From positions 106,061,908 through 106,125,907 of the forward strand of contig OX352763.1 in assembly GCA_947095585.1 (NCBI GenBank): a stretch of DNA of 64,000 nucleotides, written 5' to 3'. The notes under the pieces were generated by a model. The model was not told the DNA's origin, did not search any database, and saw nothing but the letters and a program-made list of their open reading frames with translations. Positions 20,790 to 31,954 of the stretch are shown here, piece after piece. The stretch is from Nephrocerus scutellatus. Lineage: Eukaryota > Arthropoda > Insecta > Diptera > Pipunculidae. The position numbers and the translations under genes are program-made. Each line of letters opens with the position of its first letter. The stretch's first letter is position 1.

Positions 20790-21238
20790 ACTATTACGGC
20801 TCCAAATTTTTTTAACAAGTTACCACAATTTATTAGATTTTTCTTTATTTATTAATAAAGTTAAAGACTGGCTATTCACAATTAACTATGAGTGGTATTG
20901 AATCATTTCTAAGAACCATATAATTTTTGTATTTATTTTTTATTGATATTTTAATTTATATTGTATTTTTTTTTAAAATAAATTGATTAGTTTTTTTTAA
21001 ATTTCTAAATGTATAAAAAACTTGCTAAAATACCTATAAAACTTAAGAACTTAAGAACTTATTTAGTACATACTGATTGTCACCCCACATCAGATCTCTT
21101 TTGAAAAATCAATCTGTTGAAGTGTCGTTCGACACTAACTGTTCAAGTTAAAGAACGAACACTATTTATTTAATTCCATTTGTATAAGAAAACATTTTTT
21201 GTGAACTAGTGATTAATAAAACATCTTATTGAATTGAA

Positions 21239-21450
21239 ATTGGAAGGACGATTCCGGAAGCTCTATAATGATGAGATCTACGAGCGTTACCATGATGTCG
21301 ATATCGTGAAGAGAATTAAGCTCGGTAGGCTGCGGTGGGTAGGACACACTAGCTCACATGTGCGAAGAGGATACTGCTTCGAAAGTCCTTTGCGGTAGGA
21401 TTTATGGAACATAACAGCGAGCCCGGCCAAACCTATGCTGGAAGGACGCC
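21239..21450 (+). mobile_element. RTE-like LINE fragment
   Basis: Reads GRFRKLYNDEIYERYHDVDI and VKRIKLGRLRWVGH (21245-21345), then frame-shifted pieces of the VLCGRIYGT..QRGRPSLRW segment (21390-21440). No 3' tail is present; family A sequence follows at once. Confidence 0.8.
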
Positions 21451-21650
21451 CATGACGCCATTTTACACACATGTGTATCTTCGATGACAACACTTTCTGT
21501 AAAAATTTCAAAGTGATCGGTCCCCTAGAGGCACCCATACAAATTTTATAAAAAAAAATTTATACACATGTGTTTCTCCGATTAACAATACTTTTGGTAG
21601 TGATCGGGCCCCTGTGTCCCCAACCCCCTTCCTAATACAAATTTTTGGTT
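21445..21650 (+). repeat. Family A fragment, two partial units
   Basis: 'ccattttacacacatgtgta' (21451), 'gatgacaacactttctgtaa', 'gatcggtcccctag', 'cacccatacaaattttat', then a second partial unit with 'atacacatgtgtttctccg' and 'gtagtgatcgggcccct' (to about 21620). The ends are missing. Confidence 0.7.
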
Positions 21651-22960
21651 CTTGTTAGTAATGTTGGCTTAAGTTAGAACATGCGTACCAAGGCAGTGAA
21701 TACCCCTTTCATTTGATCGACTTATCAATTGCCGCACAAATAAGTTGGGCAGCAATTCAAAGCTGATAGCCGATCAATAATATCGACAAAATTGAAAAAC
21801 TTACTGCAATATGGTGCATTGTGTGGAGGAAAATTTATAGATTTGTCCATTTTGAGAACATTTGGAAGAAATTTACTTTAATTTTCAATCAATTATTCAT
21901 TGGCAGTTGATAAATTGACGCAACTTCGTTTAGGGAATTCATTGAAGCATATCTTTGGCTCGTCTCACAGACAGTTAGTCAGTTTTTCCCCCAAAAAAAA
22001 GCGTTCATCGTGCACCTCGTGAAACCGATCATAAAATTCCAATAAAAATGCCCATTTCCTCATCATCGCACTGATGCGGCTACTCTGCGCCATCCACGGA
22101 TGAAGGCGTTTATGCAAATTTCTCGTCGAAACAATTCATTGCTTGCGCTCTTTGGTCATTTGGTTTAGATACAGACTCGCTTTGTTGCTGTGAGAAATTC
22201 CCAATTCCCGATAATCGACATCAGCCGATCGCGACGGAGTGTAATCGACATTTCGCTTTATCGCGTGATACGATCGCATTTTCGATCGTCGCCGATGAAT
22301 GAATTGATCCGTGAGATTGACCATATGGAGCTACTGATCAATTAGTTCGATAGCAGACATAGATAAAGAGGGTGCCATTAACTGGGTGTGAGTGTGCGTA
22401 TGCTTGGGAAGAGGGAAGTGGAATAGCAGCCTGTTGTTGTTAAAGACCAGCAAGTGTCCTACTGTTGCTGCATTTGTTGGTTTCCAAAAAAATGTGCGGT
22501 TTCTCTGTTTAATTTATGGGGCACTTCCTTGTCGTTGTCACCATTGAAGCGGGGGAATTTGGTGTAGGTGCGGAATTGTATTTTATTTACATTTTTTTTT
22601 GTAAAAATTCTGGGTACTTTTTATTCGACATTTAGGGCTTCCGAATGGTTATAGATCGATGATTTTATATTTATTCTGTGGGATTGCATGCATAACGCTT
22701 TGCCGGGAATTGTACCAAGACCCTATGAGGTATTGGCGTTGTCAGATGGTTGATCGTTTAAACTTCTGTACACAAGGGAGGGGTAGATAAGAGAACTCAT
22801 TTGCAAGTTTATACTTTAAGCTAGAAGTATGATCGGTTTTTTCTGCACTACCATTCACCCTAATCGAAAAGTTGAACTACTTTTGCCTTTGCAAGTAAAC
22901 TTGTGTCTTTTAATTCAAATAATCCATTTAAGAGTCTACGTGTAAGCCACATTGAGCCGT
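21650..22960. other. Unique stretch, no gene recognised
   Basis: No domain or repeat match was recognised. A 62-codon minus-strand ORF (22136-22324) is basic and has no known motif. Confidence 0.3.
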
Positions 22961-23264
22961 TGCGACCTGACTCTACTGGTTGGTGCATTGGACTTCTGAG
23001 CAGGAGGTTCGTGCGAACATCAAGCCACGTATTATTTTAATATTTAAGCCCATATTATGGCCGAATAGCGTTTTCTCGTCCTATTCAGCAGCACTCACTG
23101 TATAAAAGAAGCAATGATAATATCCGTATCACTATCTCGTGCTTGGGGATGTTATTGGTCGGGAAACACCGACCTCGCCAAAGCATTTCACATTCGTTTT
23201 GTATTCGTAATGTGTAGGAGTCTCTGAGCTGGACAGTAAGTCTGGCACGAGTAGTATTTTGTGG

Positions 23265-24715
23265 GAATTAGGGTTAAAAGAATGCATCCGCGAATCAGAT
23301 TCGAGTCAACACGGCTGCCCTTCGCAGCGAGAAGATCGTAAACAACAACGGACAAGCGAAAGGACTCACCCTAAATATGGGAAGGGTATGGCCTGGGTCT
23401 GAGATGTCGGGCGTAGAAGAGAAATGGACACGTCTTAGGAAAACTGTCATTAGTACCTGTTGACTCTATCTTAAGCAGTAGCCGTAGAGATCGGAACGAC
23501 TATTTCGATGATGAATATAAGCTAGCGACTCAATGTAAGAATGTTGTGTACCGAGCAATACAAAAATATCATAGAACGTGGGAACGCGAATATGAATATA
23601 AAGAGCTCAGAAAATATGAAAGCACAGTTTACCGGCGAAAGAAAGCAGCCTGAGAGAAGAATCTCGTCCGTGAACTAGAACAGTACAGAGAGCGAGGACC
23701 GCACCAGGCGGAAGTTCTACTATAGAGTCCGCGGTATGACGCAATATATACAAATGCCGTGCACATACTGCATAGACGAAGAGGGTAATCTGATCGCCGA
23801 TACTAAAGGCATCTTAGAGCGATGGCTAAATGGCCAGTTAACTAAGGAATTGGAGGCTCAACCAATGATCGAAGATCATACTATGCTGTCGCCATCAAGC
23901 ATAGACGAAGTTAGCAGAGCGATAAATCGGCTCAAAAATAATAAGGCCACGGCATCAGATAATATCCCATCGGAGCTAGTTCAAGTTAAGAGGGTCCGCA
24001 ATACACCAAGCAATTCATGAACTAATAGTGCAAGTATGGGAGGAAGAAGCGATGCCAGAAGACTGTCGAAGAGGCATCCTGTGCCCCATACATCCCAACA
24101 TGCAGCAATTATCGTGGTATAACGTTTTTGTATACCGCGTATAAGATTTTCTCCTCTATCCTACAAGACAGGATAGCCCCATACGCTAAAGTCATCATTG
24201 GTACATAACAGTGTGGCTCTATCATTCAAATCCAAGAATTTAACCATAACATCCAAGCTGCTGGTATATAAGCCAATAGTCATACCAGTACTTACATATT
24301 GTGCTTAGCAACAAGAATTCTGACCTCTTAGCCCCTTTCGAGAGAAAAGTCTTACGGAGAATTGTTGGCCCAGGACGGAAGGACGATTCCAAAGACTCTA
24401 CAATGATGAGATCAACGAGCGTTGCGGCGACATCGTGAAGAGAATTAAGCTCGGTAGGCTCTGGTGGGCAGGACACCTAGCTAGCATGAGCGAAGAGGAT
24501 CCCGCTCAGAAAATCCTCTGCGGTAGGATTTATGGAACACGACAGCGAGGCCGGCCAAGCGTACGCTGGAAGGATGGCGTAGACCAGGACGTCCAGAGTT
24601 TCGGGATGCCAAGCTGGATGACATCGTTTCGAAATCGGGACCGGTGGAGAGACTTTTGGCGGGAGGCCAAGACCGGACACCGTTTGTAGAGCTGAATATG
24701 ATGAAGATGATGATG
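23265..24715 (+). mobile_element. RTE-like LINE, RT core deleted, 3' tail present
   Basis: Broken frames read the post-endonuclease linker (ENMKAQFTGERKQP, 23605-23650), then GMTQYIQMPCTYCIDEEGN (23730-23785), LNGQLTKELEAQPMIEDHTM, SSIDEVSRAINRLKNNKATA (23825-23950), PSNS, then SMGGRSDARRLSKRHPVP and TAYKIFS-like residues (to about 24190). After a deletion it resumes with NLTITSKLLVYKPIVIPVLT (24235-24295), ERKVLRRIVG, KLGRLWWAGHLASMSEEDPA (24448-24510), GTRQRGRPSVRWKDGVDQD (24537-24595), and ends 'atatgatgaagatgatgatg'. The YADD core is missing. Confidence 0.85.
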
Positions 24716-24719
24716 AATG

Positions 24720-25065
24720 CGATTCGCGGTTTTATTTATAAAGCACCACTAATAGAGGTAACAATAGAACAGGGACAAAAATCCTTCTAAATTCTATTCA
24801 AGCTGACGTTGGTTGTAAATAGTTCCCATATATTTTCTTTGCCTGTCGTATGCCCAAGCAAATTTTTCCACCTTGCAGCGGCAGCTGTTACTTCCATTGT
24901 GCGCGTCTCCTCGTACATTTGCCTGTATCTTATACCAAAGAATCGTTATGGCCTTAATAACATAGTGTCTAGCCTGATGTGCGCGAAGTCATTCGCTGCT
25001 TCGTTGCCTTTTATACCGATGTGTCTCGGCACCCACTAGAGCGTACTTTGTTACCCGATCAAGTG
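24720..25065 (-). mobile_element. I-like LINE RNase H C-terminal fragment
   Basis: The minus strand reads VPRHIGIKGNEAANDFAH (25037-24985), the C-terminal RNase H signature (VPGHxGIxGNExAD), followed by LLRP.RFFGIRYRQMYEETR. The first three catalytic acidic residues lie in missing sequence, and one substitution (AD to AN) hits the final catalytic position. It is related to 30485-31545. Confidence 0.7.
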
Positions 25066-25129
25066 GTTTTCAGTTTTGTACCATGTTATGTAAAGAATCT
25101 GTCTGACAAGTTAGTCTTACCGATCAGAG

Positions 25130-25440
25130 ACTCGGCTTCTTAACTACAATGTACCACCAAATCTTATTGGAGGTCGAGATTAAAGTCGTACGAGGAATTC
25201 TTGGTCCCGTATGGAAGGAAGAATATTTGAGACTTAGAGACCGCAGAACTCTATACGAAGACCGCTACTGCCAGATCTGGTAGGCTCCGCTGGCTAGTGC
25301 AGCTAACTTGCATTTGCATAGAAAGAAACCTGTTCTGAAATTCTGGATGCAATGGTCTGTCGCGCCGAATATTATTATTACAAAGAGCTTAGGGATTCCA
25401 ATCTAAGGTAGGCAGGACAAGAAGTAAGCAAATTTTGAAC
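25130..25440 (+). mobile_element. LINE C-terminal scrap
   Basis: Reads VEIKVVRGILGPVWKEEYLR and RDRRTLYEDRYCQIW (about 25170-25280), similar in order to the RKVLRRIVGPV....RR..DEIY segment of the RTE-like families but divergent. Identity is uncertain. Confidence 0.5.
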
Positions 25441-27085
25441 TATCGAACAGTCCCAAATTTTTCCTCCCCCTTGACAGTTACAGCTTATCAACTATTCCGT
25501 GCAAGACGTCAATTACAGGCTGCTATGTAAGCCTGCTTCATGTAATAGCGAAGAACTCTGTTGGTTAACGCAATTCGGATGACAAAAGTCATCCAGGCAG
25601 TAGAGCTGTCAGTGAGTTTTCGGATGTAACCGTCATAAATAAAAAACTTTATCGAAAGCCTCCACCTACGGCTTCAACAAAAGACACAAACAACATCGTT
25701 GCAATTGACTTTATGTGCAAAATGCGTGACAACTTTTGCTCGCTCCATTGCTGCCACCATCACCAGCAAGCAAAAGCTTAAATGCCTTTGACAAGCCAAC
25801 TGTCAGTCAACCCTTTATTTTTTTCGTCTTCTGCTGTGTTTGCTGTTGCTCTGAGGCTTAATTTGCATAATTCTCGCATTTCGTTGGCTCAATAGTGACT
25901 CGTTAACTGCCTCCTTCCATATTCTCTTCGACGAGCGGCACCCAGCCACTCAAACTCTAAAAAAAACAAAAAACAAAATTTGTATGCGTCACACTTTGAC
26001 AGATGATGTTTGGTTCGGTGAAGCGTAGCCAGTTCACAAACCACTCACTGACATTCAGTCAATTAATTTCATAATTTTATTGCCAGCACCGTTTACTTTA
26101 ATTCACTCTCTCTCTCGCATCCTCACCACATCACCCCTCTCTTCCACGTGACGACAATAACGGTATTAAACAGCAAAAATCACTCTGCTCCGCTACGACA
26201 CGCATCGCCAGCGGTTGCAGTCGAAACTCGCAACTTTTCTTTCAGAAAAAAAAAACCAACAACCAAACTCAGGTGTGGTGGTTTAAGGGTTAAGGTGATG
26301 ATGGTCCCAATGCAAATCGAATTGGAAATGGGTTCGTTCGGTTATGTTATGAACAATAATGCTTGAACGGCCGTCACGGCACCGTGAAAACCCTGCGCGG
26401 GGAGCCATTAATCAACGGAATAAGTTTCGGCCGATGATTTGCTTTTAACGAATGCGCGCGTATGTTTGTGTGCGTGTTAGTGCGTGTGTGGGTGATAAAG
26501 GGTTGTTCATTTGTTGTTGTTTGTTGAAGTACGGAATTTAAATTCTGATTTTTGATCGTGCTTCGCGTCTGAATGTGTGTGCATGTGTTGGATAATGGGA
26601 AGATATAGGTTTTGCTCGATTAGTTAGTTAGTCGCCGAGATGGGGAAAAAACAGAGATCCGGAAGTTTGGTTACGGAGCTAGTAACGCGATGCATTGATC
26701 TGTGACACCTGAACGAATTTATATGCGCTCGGCTTATTAGGTGGGGCTACTACTGCACCGCTTCTATAGGCACTCATTGAGTCCGCTGTTACATGGGTGC
26801 GGTAGTCGTTTATTTCTTTAATGCAGATACTTTTAAATCCAAGTGAATTTTTTTAGGTCTAACTTTTGTGTCAAATTATATGCCGAAATATGACGTTTTG
26901 TCCATATTTCGTATATCTCACAGTGGCACCTAAAACCAAAAAATTTACAAAATTTTGTAATCTTGATATAATACTGGGAGGGCGAGCGTCAAAAAAAAAA
27001 CACAGCTATGAAATATACTCCTACTCATCCTCCTCCTATACTTAACGGCAACAGAAGAGCTTTTACTGATTAAGCGAGATTTCTG
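25440..27085. other. Unique stretch, no gene recognised
   Basis: Contains CT-rich (26107-26118) and TG-rich (26460-26490) tracts. The open frames are short and have no recognisable domain. Confidence 0.3.
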
Positions 27086-27150
27086 GCCGCTTTCTTGGAC
27101 GGGAGGCGGGAGGAGACTGGACCACAGTTGTGCAGCTATGATGATGACCG
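27085..27150 (+). mobile_element. Possible RTE-like 3' tail remnant
   Basis: 'gaccacagttgtgcagctatgatgatgacc' (27119-27148) resembles the family ending 'gaccccggttgtagagccaaatatgatgatga', preceded by a broken match to RWRDFLREA. Very short. Confidence 0.35.
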
Positions 27151-28090
27151 TGGACAATAAATTTCGTTGGAAAGCAAAACTTTGTTCTCATGCAAAAGCT
27201 AAATTTGGAAAAGACGGCATTTGAAACTGGAGCTGGTACACTGGCTTTATATTTTGAATCACTGGAAATTGATAGCGAAGGGGCATAGAGCAGCCTATAT
27301 GTCACATTAGCGGCGCACTGAAGACGACTCCTACACGCATATTTTCGGTAGGCAGAAGGCGGCCAAAACGGCAGCTTTGAAATACACCATAACCAGTTGT
27401 GCTGCTAATGGCTACAAATTTTTATGGATCACCCGTAAAAGCTAAAGGAAAAAAGTAAGAACTTCTGGCCAATAAACAATACTCGTGAAAATACTATCAG
27501 TAGCGCAACGATTTAATATTGGGATGTACCTATTCTTTACTCATCTGAATTAAGGTGAAGACTTTCCATGCAAATTGTAGGATTGTAGGGATGTACAGAA
27601 TCTGTCTATTAAATTAACGTGAGAGCTCCTCGCGAATGCTCTAACCCACAGTCCTCACGGGTAACGAGTAACCACAGTCCTCACAAAACATCCGCGCACC
27701 ATAGTTAGTATAGAAAAAGCAACCTCCTTTCGAAAGTAACGCTCTCTGTGGACTAAACCAACACCCGTAGTATCAAATGCGTCATTAGTAAAGCTGGCAA
27801 CAGTGACCTCGGTTCGTTCGGTATGGTGCCTGGGCGTGGACGTTTTTGTAAGCTCTATTGTTTGGGATGGAATGGGCTTCGACATATATTTCTGTTCTAA
27901 ATATTTTTTTGTAGAAGTCTGATATCAATTTTTTGAAGTGAAACTTTTATACTGGCGGAGTAAGTCCACATATTGGGTCATAGGAGCGTAACGAAAAATG
28001 AAACGCTTGTGATAACTGTGGAATGTCTGGACTACTTTCAATCAAACTTTGTACAGCATATTGTACAAAATTTTTCTGAAAATGATTATT
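27150..28090. other. Mostly unrecognised; possible RT motif A remnant on minus strand
   Basis: A 76-codon minus ORF (27655-27885) contains TEVTVASFTNDAFDTTGVGL, which loosely resembles the RT motif A region of I-like LINEs (A.FLDIEGAFDNTG). This is inference from about 20 residues and may be chance. Confidence 0.3.
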
Positions 28091-28606
28091 AAATTCTCTA
28101 TACTAACTTCGCGTGCACGTGGCTGGTTGGCTGGCTGGCTGGTCAGATTTTCTGATCAATTTTTAGCCCACTTCCCATGGCCCGATTTTATTGAAATTTT
28201 GCACACATGTATATTTTCGGTGACAATACTTTCTGTTAAAATTTGAGGCCCCTCGGACCTCGGGTTCGGGGGGCTCTCATACAAATATTTTACAAAATTT
28301 ACCCGATTTTCTTTAAATTTTGTACACATGTGTGTCTTCGATGGAAAACACTTTTTGTAAAAATTTGGAGCGATCGGCCCCTTGGGGACCCCAATATACA
28401 ATTTAAAAAATCGCTATATCGCTTCAGATCACGGCAAAGTCTGAGCTCTGTGCTTTGTGAGCAGCGCTGTTCGCTGCCGCTGCGTCATTTCGTGGATGAT
28501 TTTGCCACAAGCCGAGCACGCAGTGTGTGTGTGCGTGTGTGTGTGTGTGTATCTCCGATTAGAGAATTTACAAGAAAAATTTTAATTTTTATGGGTTGTT
28601 TTTTTT
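28091..28606 (+). repeat. Family A, short copy (head-to-tail pair, first)
   Basis: 5' end 'aaattctctatactaactt', GGCTGGTTGGCTGG slot (28121-28141), two units (about 28182-28300 and 28301-28400), a different middle segment, a TGTGTG tract (28517-28551), and the 3' end 'tctccgattagagaattta' with a T-run to 28606. The 3' T-run is shared with the start of the next copy. Confidence 0.85.
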
Positions 28607-29820
28607 AAATTCTCTATACTAACTTCGCGTGCACGTGGCTGGCTGGTCAGATTATCTGATCAATTTTTAACCCACTTCCCATAGCCGGATTTCATTGAAA
28701 ATTTGCACACATACATAATTCCGGTGACAATACTTTCTATTAAAATTTGAGGCCCCTCGGACCTCGGGGTCGGGGGGCTCCCATACAAATATTTTACAAA
28801 ATTTACCCGATTTTTTTAAAATTGTATACTAATGTGTATCTCCGATGAAAAACACTTTTTGTAAATTTTTTTTGGAGAGATCGGGCCCCTGGGTCGGGGG
28901 GCACCCATACAAATTTTATGAAAAAAGTTTCCGATTTTCTTCAAATTTTATACGCATATGTATCTCCGAAGGACAAAACTTTTTGTAAATTTTTGAAGCG
29001 ATCTGGCCCCGTGGTCGGGGGGCTCCCATACAATTTTTTTTTTAAATATCATTTTAACGCACTTCCTAAAACCCGATTTTCCTGAAATTTTGTACACATG
29101 TGTATTTCCAGTGACAATACTTTCTTTTAAAATTTGGAAGTGATCGGGCCCCGGGTTCGTGGGGCTGCCATACAAGTTTAAAATAAAAATTACCCAATTT
29201 TTTCAAATTTTACACACATGTGTATACCCAATAAAAAATACTTTTTTTAAAATTTGGTAGTGATCGGGCCCCGGGTTCGGCCGCAAGGCCCTTATACATT
29301 TTTTTAATTTCTTATAGTGGCCGTACTTTAATGACTGTGTGCGGTGTGTGCTGCGCAGTCGGCTGCGCTGAATGGTTTTGGCGGTGGAGAGAGAGAGAAA
29401 TCTTAACTAACGCACCAATGAACCCAGCAAATGAAACGAGACATAAATGTTTTATGCTTAATTCAACTTACTTACATATTTACTGAATTGTAATTTTATT
29501 GATGTCGTTTTTTGTTGTCGATATCAATCATATCATTTCGCGTTTTCATAAATTAGTTCAGAGCAGTCAAAGAGTTCTCAAGAAAAATGTTCGTGTTTCT
29601 TATTTGCTCAGAGTATGAGCGTGCTCTAAGTGCTCAGAATAAAATGATCTGAGCATTTTCAATTTTAACATCTGATGTCAAATGTCTCTTTCGATGATTT
29701 TCTCCTACAATAAAACCATTAAAAAAAGAAATGACCCAGGATCGAGGGGCTCCCATATCAATTTCTGTGATTAGAGAATTTAGATCAAAAATTTAAATTT
29801 TTATGGGCTGTTTTTTTTTT
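28607..29820 (+). repeat. Family A, full-length copy (head-to-tail pair, second)
   Basis: Starts 'aaattctctatactaactt' right after the previous copy's T-run. It has a GGCTGGCTGG slot, five units (about 28683, 28806, 28931, 29070, 29193), the GAGAGA tract (29387-29398) and the conserved body with 'agtatgagcgtgctctaag', and ends 'gattagagaatttagatc' plus a T-run at 29811-29820. It is close to the copy at 19586-20789 in unit order. Confidence 0.85.
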
Positions 29821-30484
29821 AATCATACGACCTCTTCATTACGTTTTTAACTCTCAAAAGTTCTTGAAAGCATGGCTGTCACAAAAAGTGCTGAATCAAA
29901 TTAGAAGACAAAAATTTTATAGTTATAAACTTACGATTACGACGAAGCCTACGAAAAACTTTGTAAGAGAACCAAGAAACGGGTTGCGAAACCTCGAGAT
30001 CTGCATTTTACCAACCAACTACATCGTTACAGGGGGAAATACCTAGGAAGATTTGAAAGTAGTTAACACTATTTTAGGTAAAGGAAATAAAACTAATGTA
30101 ACCCAAATTTCAGCATAGCTTATGGATGCAATGATTACTTTGTGGATATTGCCATTAAATTAAAGCCAATGATCCCTCTCTGCAATCTATATTCACCATC
30201 TTCTTGAAGAAAGATATCAGGCAAATAGTTCGGCTTTGTTTTAATAACCTCTGTTGAGATTTACAAGCAGATATTGAGCTTACAAAGTTAAAACTCCCAC
30301 TCCAGTGACTGAATTTCTTATAACTTCTTAAAAAGTATAGTATGATATGTCGTAGATGTCATTACTTAAGTATTACTAATGGAAAATTTCTAAGGTCCAA
30401 TATGTGCGGAAGTTATTCACAGAAAGGGTAATACATAGACAAGTTGTCTCAAACTATAGACCTATATCTCTGCTTCTGATGTTG

Positions 30485-31545
30485 TTGATGTTGATGTTGT
30501 TAAGGGGGTAAATCAATGGCACTGCGACCCTTGTGGATCTATTGCGCCCCCCCCCCCCGACTAGCGCCCAACCCTAGAGCACTCCCTCCATACCAATGGC
30601 CTTTAGGAACCTTATGATATGGAGAGGTTCTAATTAATGACGTACAAGCTCGGAGAATGCGTGAGTTCCCAGCTGGCCCCTCCTCTGGCGGATCGTTGCA
30701 CCGCAGTCGTTGAGAAGATGCCACGGGGTGACTGTCATCCTCTTCTACTTTAATTTTCTTTAGGTGTCCCTTCAGCCTGCAGTGCCCTGTTAGGAACCCC
30801 GTAATGATTCTAACATTACCCCTACTGAGTCCCATTATTGATCGGGTCCTCTTTGGGTTATAGCCACCCAACATTTCTTTCGCTTGTCGTAGACCTGGGA
30901 GTTCCTCCCATCTTAATGAAGCGGTTTCTTTACTTATATTGCGTAATTCTTCACGCATAATACGGTACCCAATTCCACAAAAGGGTTCCGGCCCTACAAG
31001 CGGAGTCTCTGCCCCTTTGTTTGCGAGCTTGTCCGCTTGTTCGTTACCTTCTATACCGATGTGTCCCGGCACCCAGTACAACTTTACTTTGTTGTTTTTA
31101 CCAAGTTTGTTTAGCCTTGTTTTGCATTCTTCCACCAGTCTAGACGTGGTGTGGACAGCATCCAAAGCTTTTAGCGCGGCTTGGCTGTCTGACATGATAG
31201 CTACTTCCTGCCTCATGTATTTCCTATTCAGATTGAATTGAGCGCATCTTTCGATGGCGTGAATCTCTGCTTGGAAGATACTCGGATAATGGCCAATTGC
31301 TTCAGAGTACTTGGTTCGTGGCCCTATTAATCCCGCACCTGTGCCCTCCGCCTTCTTTGATCCATCCGTATACCATTTTATAGTTCCTGGGTGTATCTTT
31401 TAGTCTGTTTCGGACCTGAAGTCCGACTTGGTGCTTAGTTTGACCTCATAGTTCTTTTTGAACTCCAGCTTTTGCACCATGTTGTCACATGGTATGCATG
31501 CCACAGGGGTTAGCTTCTTCTCAGCTTCTACTTTCAGTTAACTTT
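30485..31545 (-). mobile_element. I-like LINE 3' end with complete RNase H, nested
   Basis: Minus strand, from a short pre-RNase H segment (31545-31400) through RNase H and the C-terminal tail to a 3' end of TAACAACATCAACATC-type repeats at 30478-30505. It is inserted in the CR1-like LINE. Established: a 3' end of short tandem repeats and an RNase H domain are typical of I-clade LINEs. Confidence 0.85.
30539..31400 (-). CDS. RNase H domain and C-terminal tail of I-like LINE ORF2 (partial)
   Basis: An uninterrupted frame reads WYTDGSK (about 31376-31356), FQAEIHAIERC (about 31275-31240), MSDSQAALKALD (31195-31155), VKLYWVPGHIGIEGNEQADK (31090-31030). All four RNase H acidic positions are present: D in TDGS, E in AEIHAIE, D in SDSQ, D in QADK. 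It goes on with GLSRGNVRIITGFLTGHCRL (30830-30770) and a frameshifted zinc-knuckle-like end. It would digest the RNA strand of RNA/DNA hybrids during reverse transcription. RT is absent, so this is a fragment. Confidence 0.85.
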
Positions 31546-31954
31546 TTGAAAAAATTGTTAAATAGCGGATGGTTTCGTTCTTGGAGAGAAATCATTTTTT
31601 TGCGGAAGAACAGTTCAGATTTCGATCTGTTAAATCAACTGAAGATGTTATCTTAAAACTGTGTCATATGATAACACATAAAGAAAGAAGATAAAGAACT
31701 TCATAATAGTCAGTCGAGAGCGGAACTATTTATATATATTTCTAAAGCATTTGACAGGGTTAATCATTATGATCATTAAGTTATCCGAAAATGCATGTTG
31801 TTAGCCCAGAAATACATCGTTCATATGTGGCAAAAGCCGCCTAACCCACACTTGGCCTCTTCTTTTCGCTTATCATCTACCACTTCGGCACTGATATACA
31901 TTTAAAATCCTTATAGAATAATTTATACGAAGTGGTAATATTGCTACCAGCTTA

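Larger units (their letters stand above)
15890..21238 (+). mobile_element. CR1/jockey-like LINE carrying three nested insertions
   Basis: Endonuclease: SYSAGGVAVYVKNGLVCDC (about 15980-16035) and, after an insertion, GDINIDILNESDKD (16685-16730) and KPTRLADSSKSCIDHIF (16780-16830). Linker: LKPWMTNNLLKAVNMKNSF (about 17130-17190). RT: FPQRLKCADVIPLFKKGN, LTDYRPISLLPTFSKLFDK (17710-17830), motif A IFVDM..AFDMVDHEI (17985-18030), motif B GVPQ.SVLGP (18165-18195), motif C FADA (18259-18270, normally YADD/FADD). Thumb: FKYLGVLIDYNLNWKDHI (18560-18615). After two more insertions the C-terminus resumes at 20790 with YYGSKFFNKLPQF. It has frameshifts and a mutated catalytic Asp, so it is dead. Confidence 0.85.

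Noticed and set aside
22975..23035. Possible tRNA-like segment (box A 'ctactggttggtgcattgg', box B 'ggttcgtgcgaac')
   Set aside because: Box B departs from GGTTCGANTCC, and I could not draw T or acceptor stems. Too weak to annotate.
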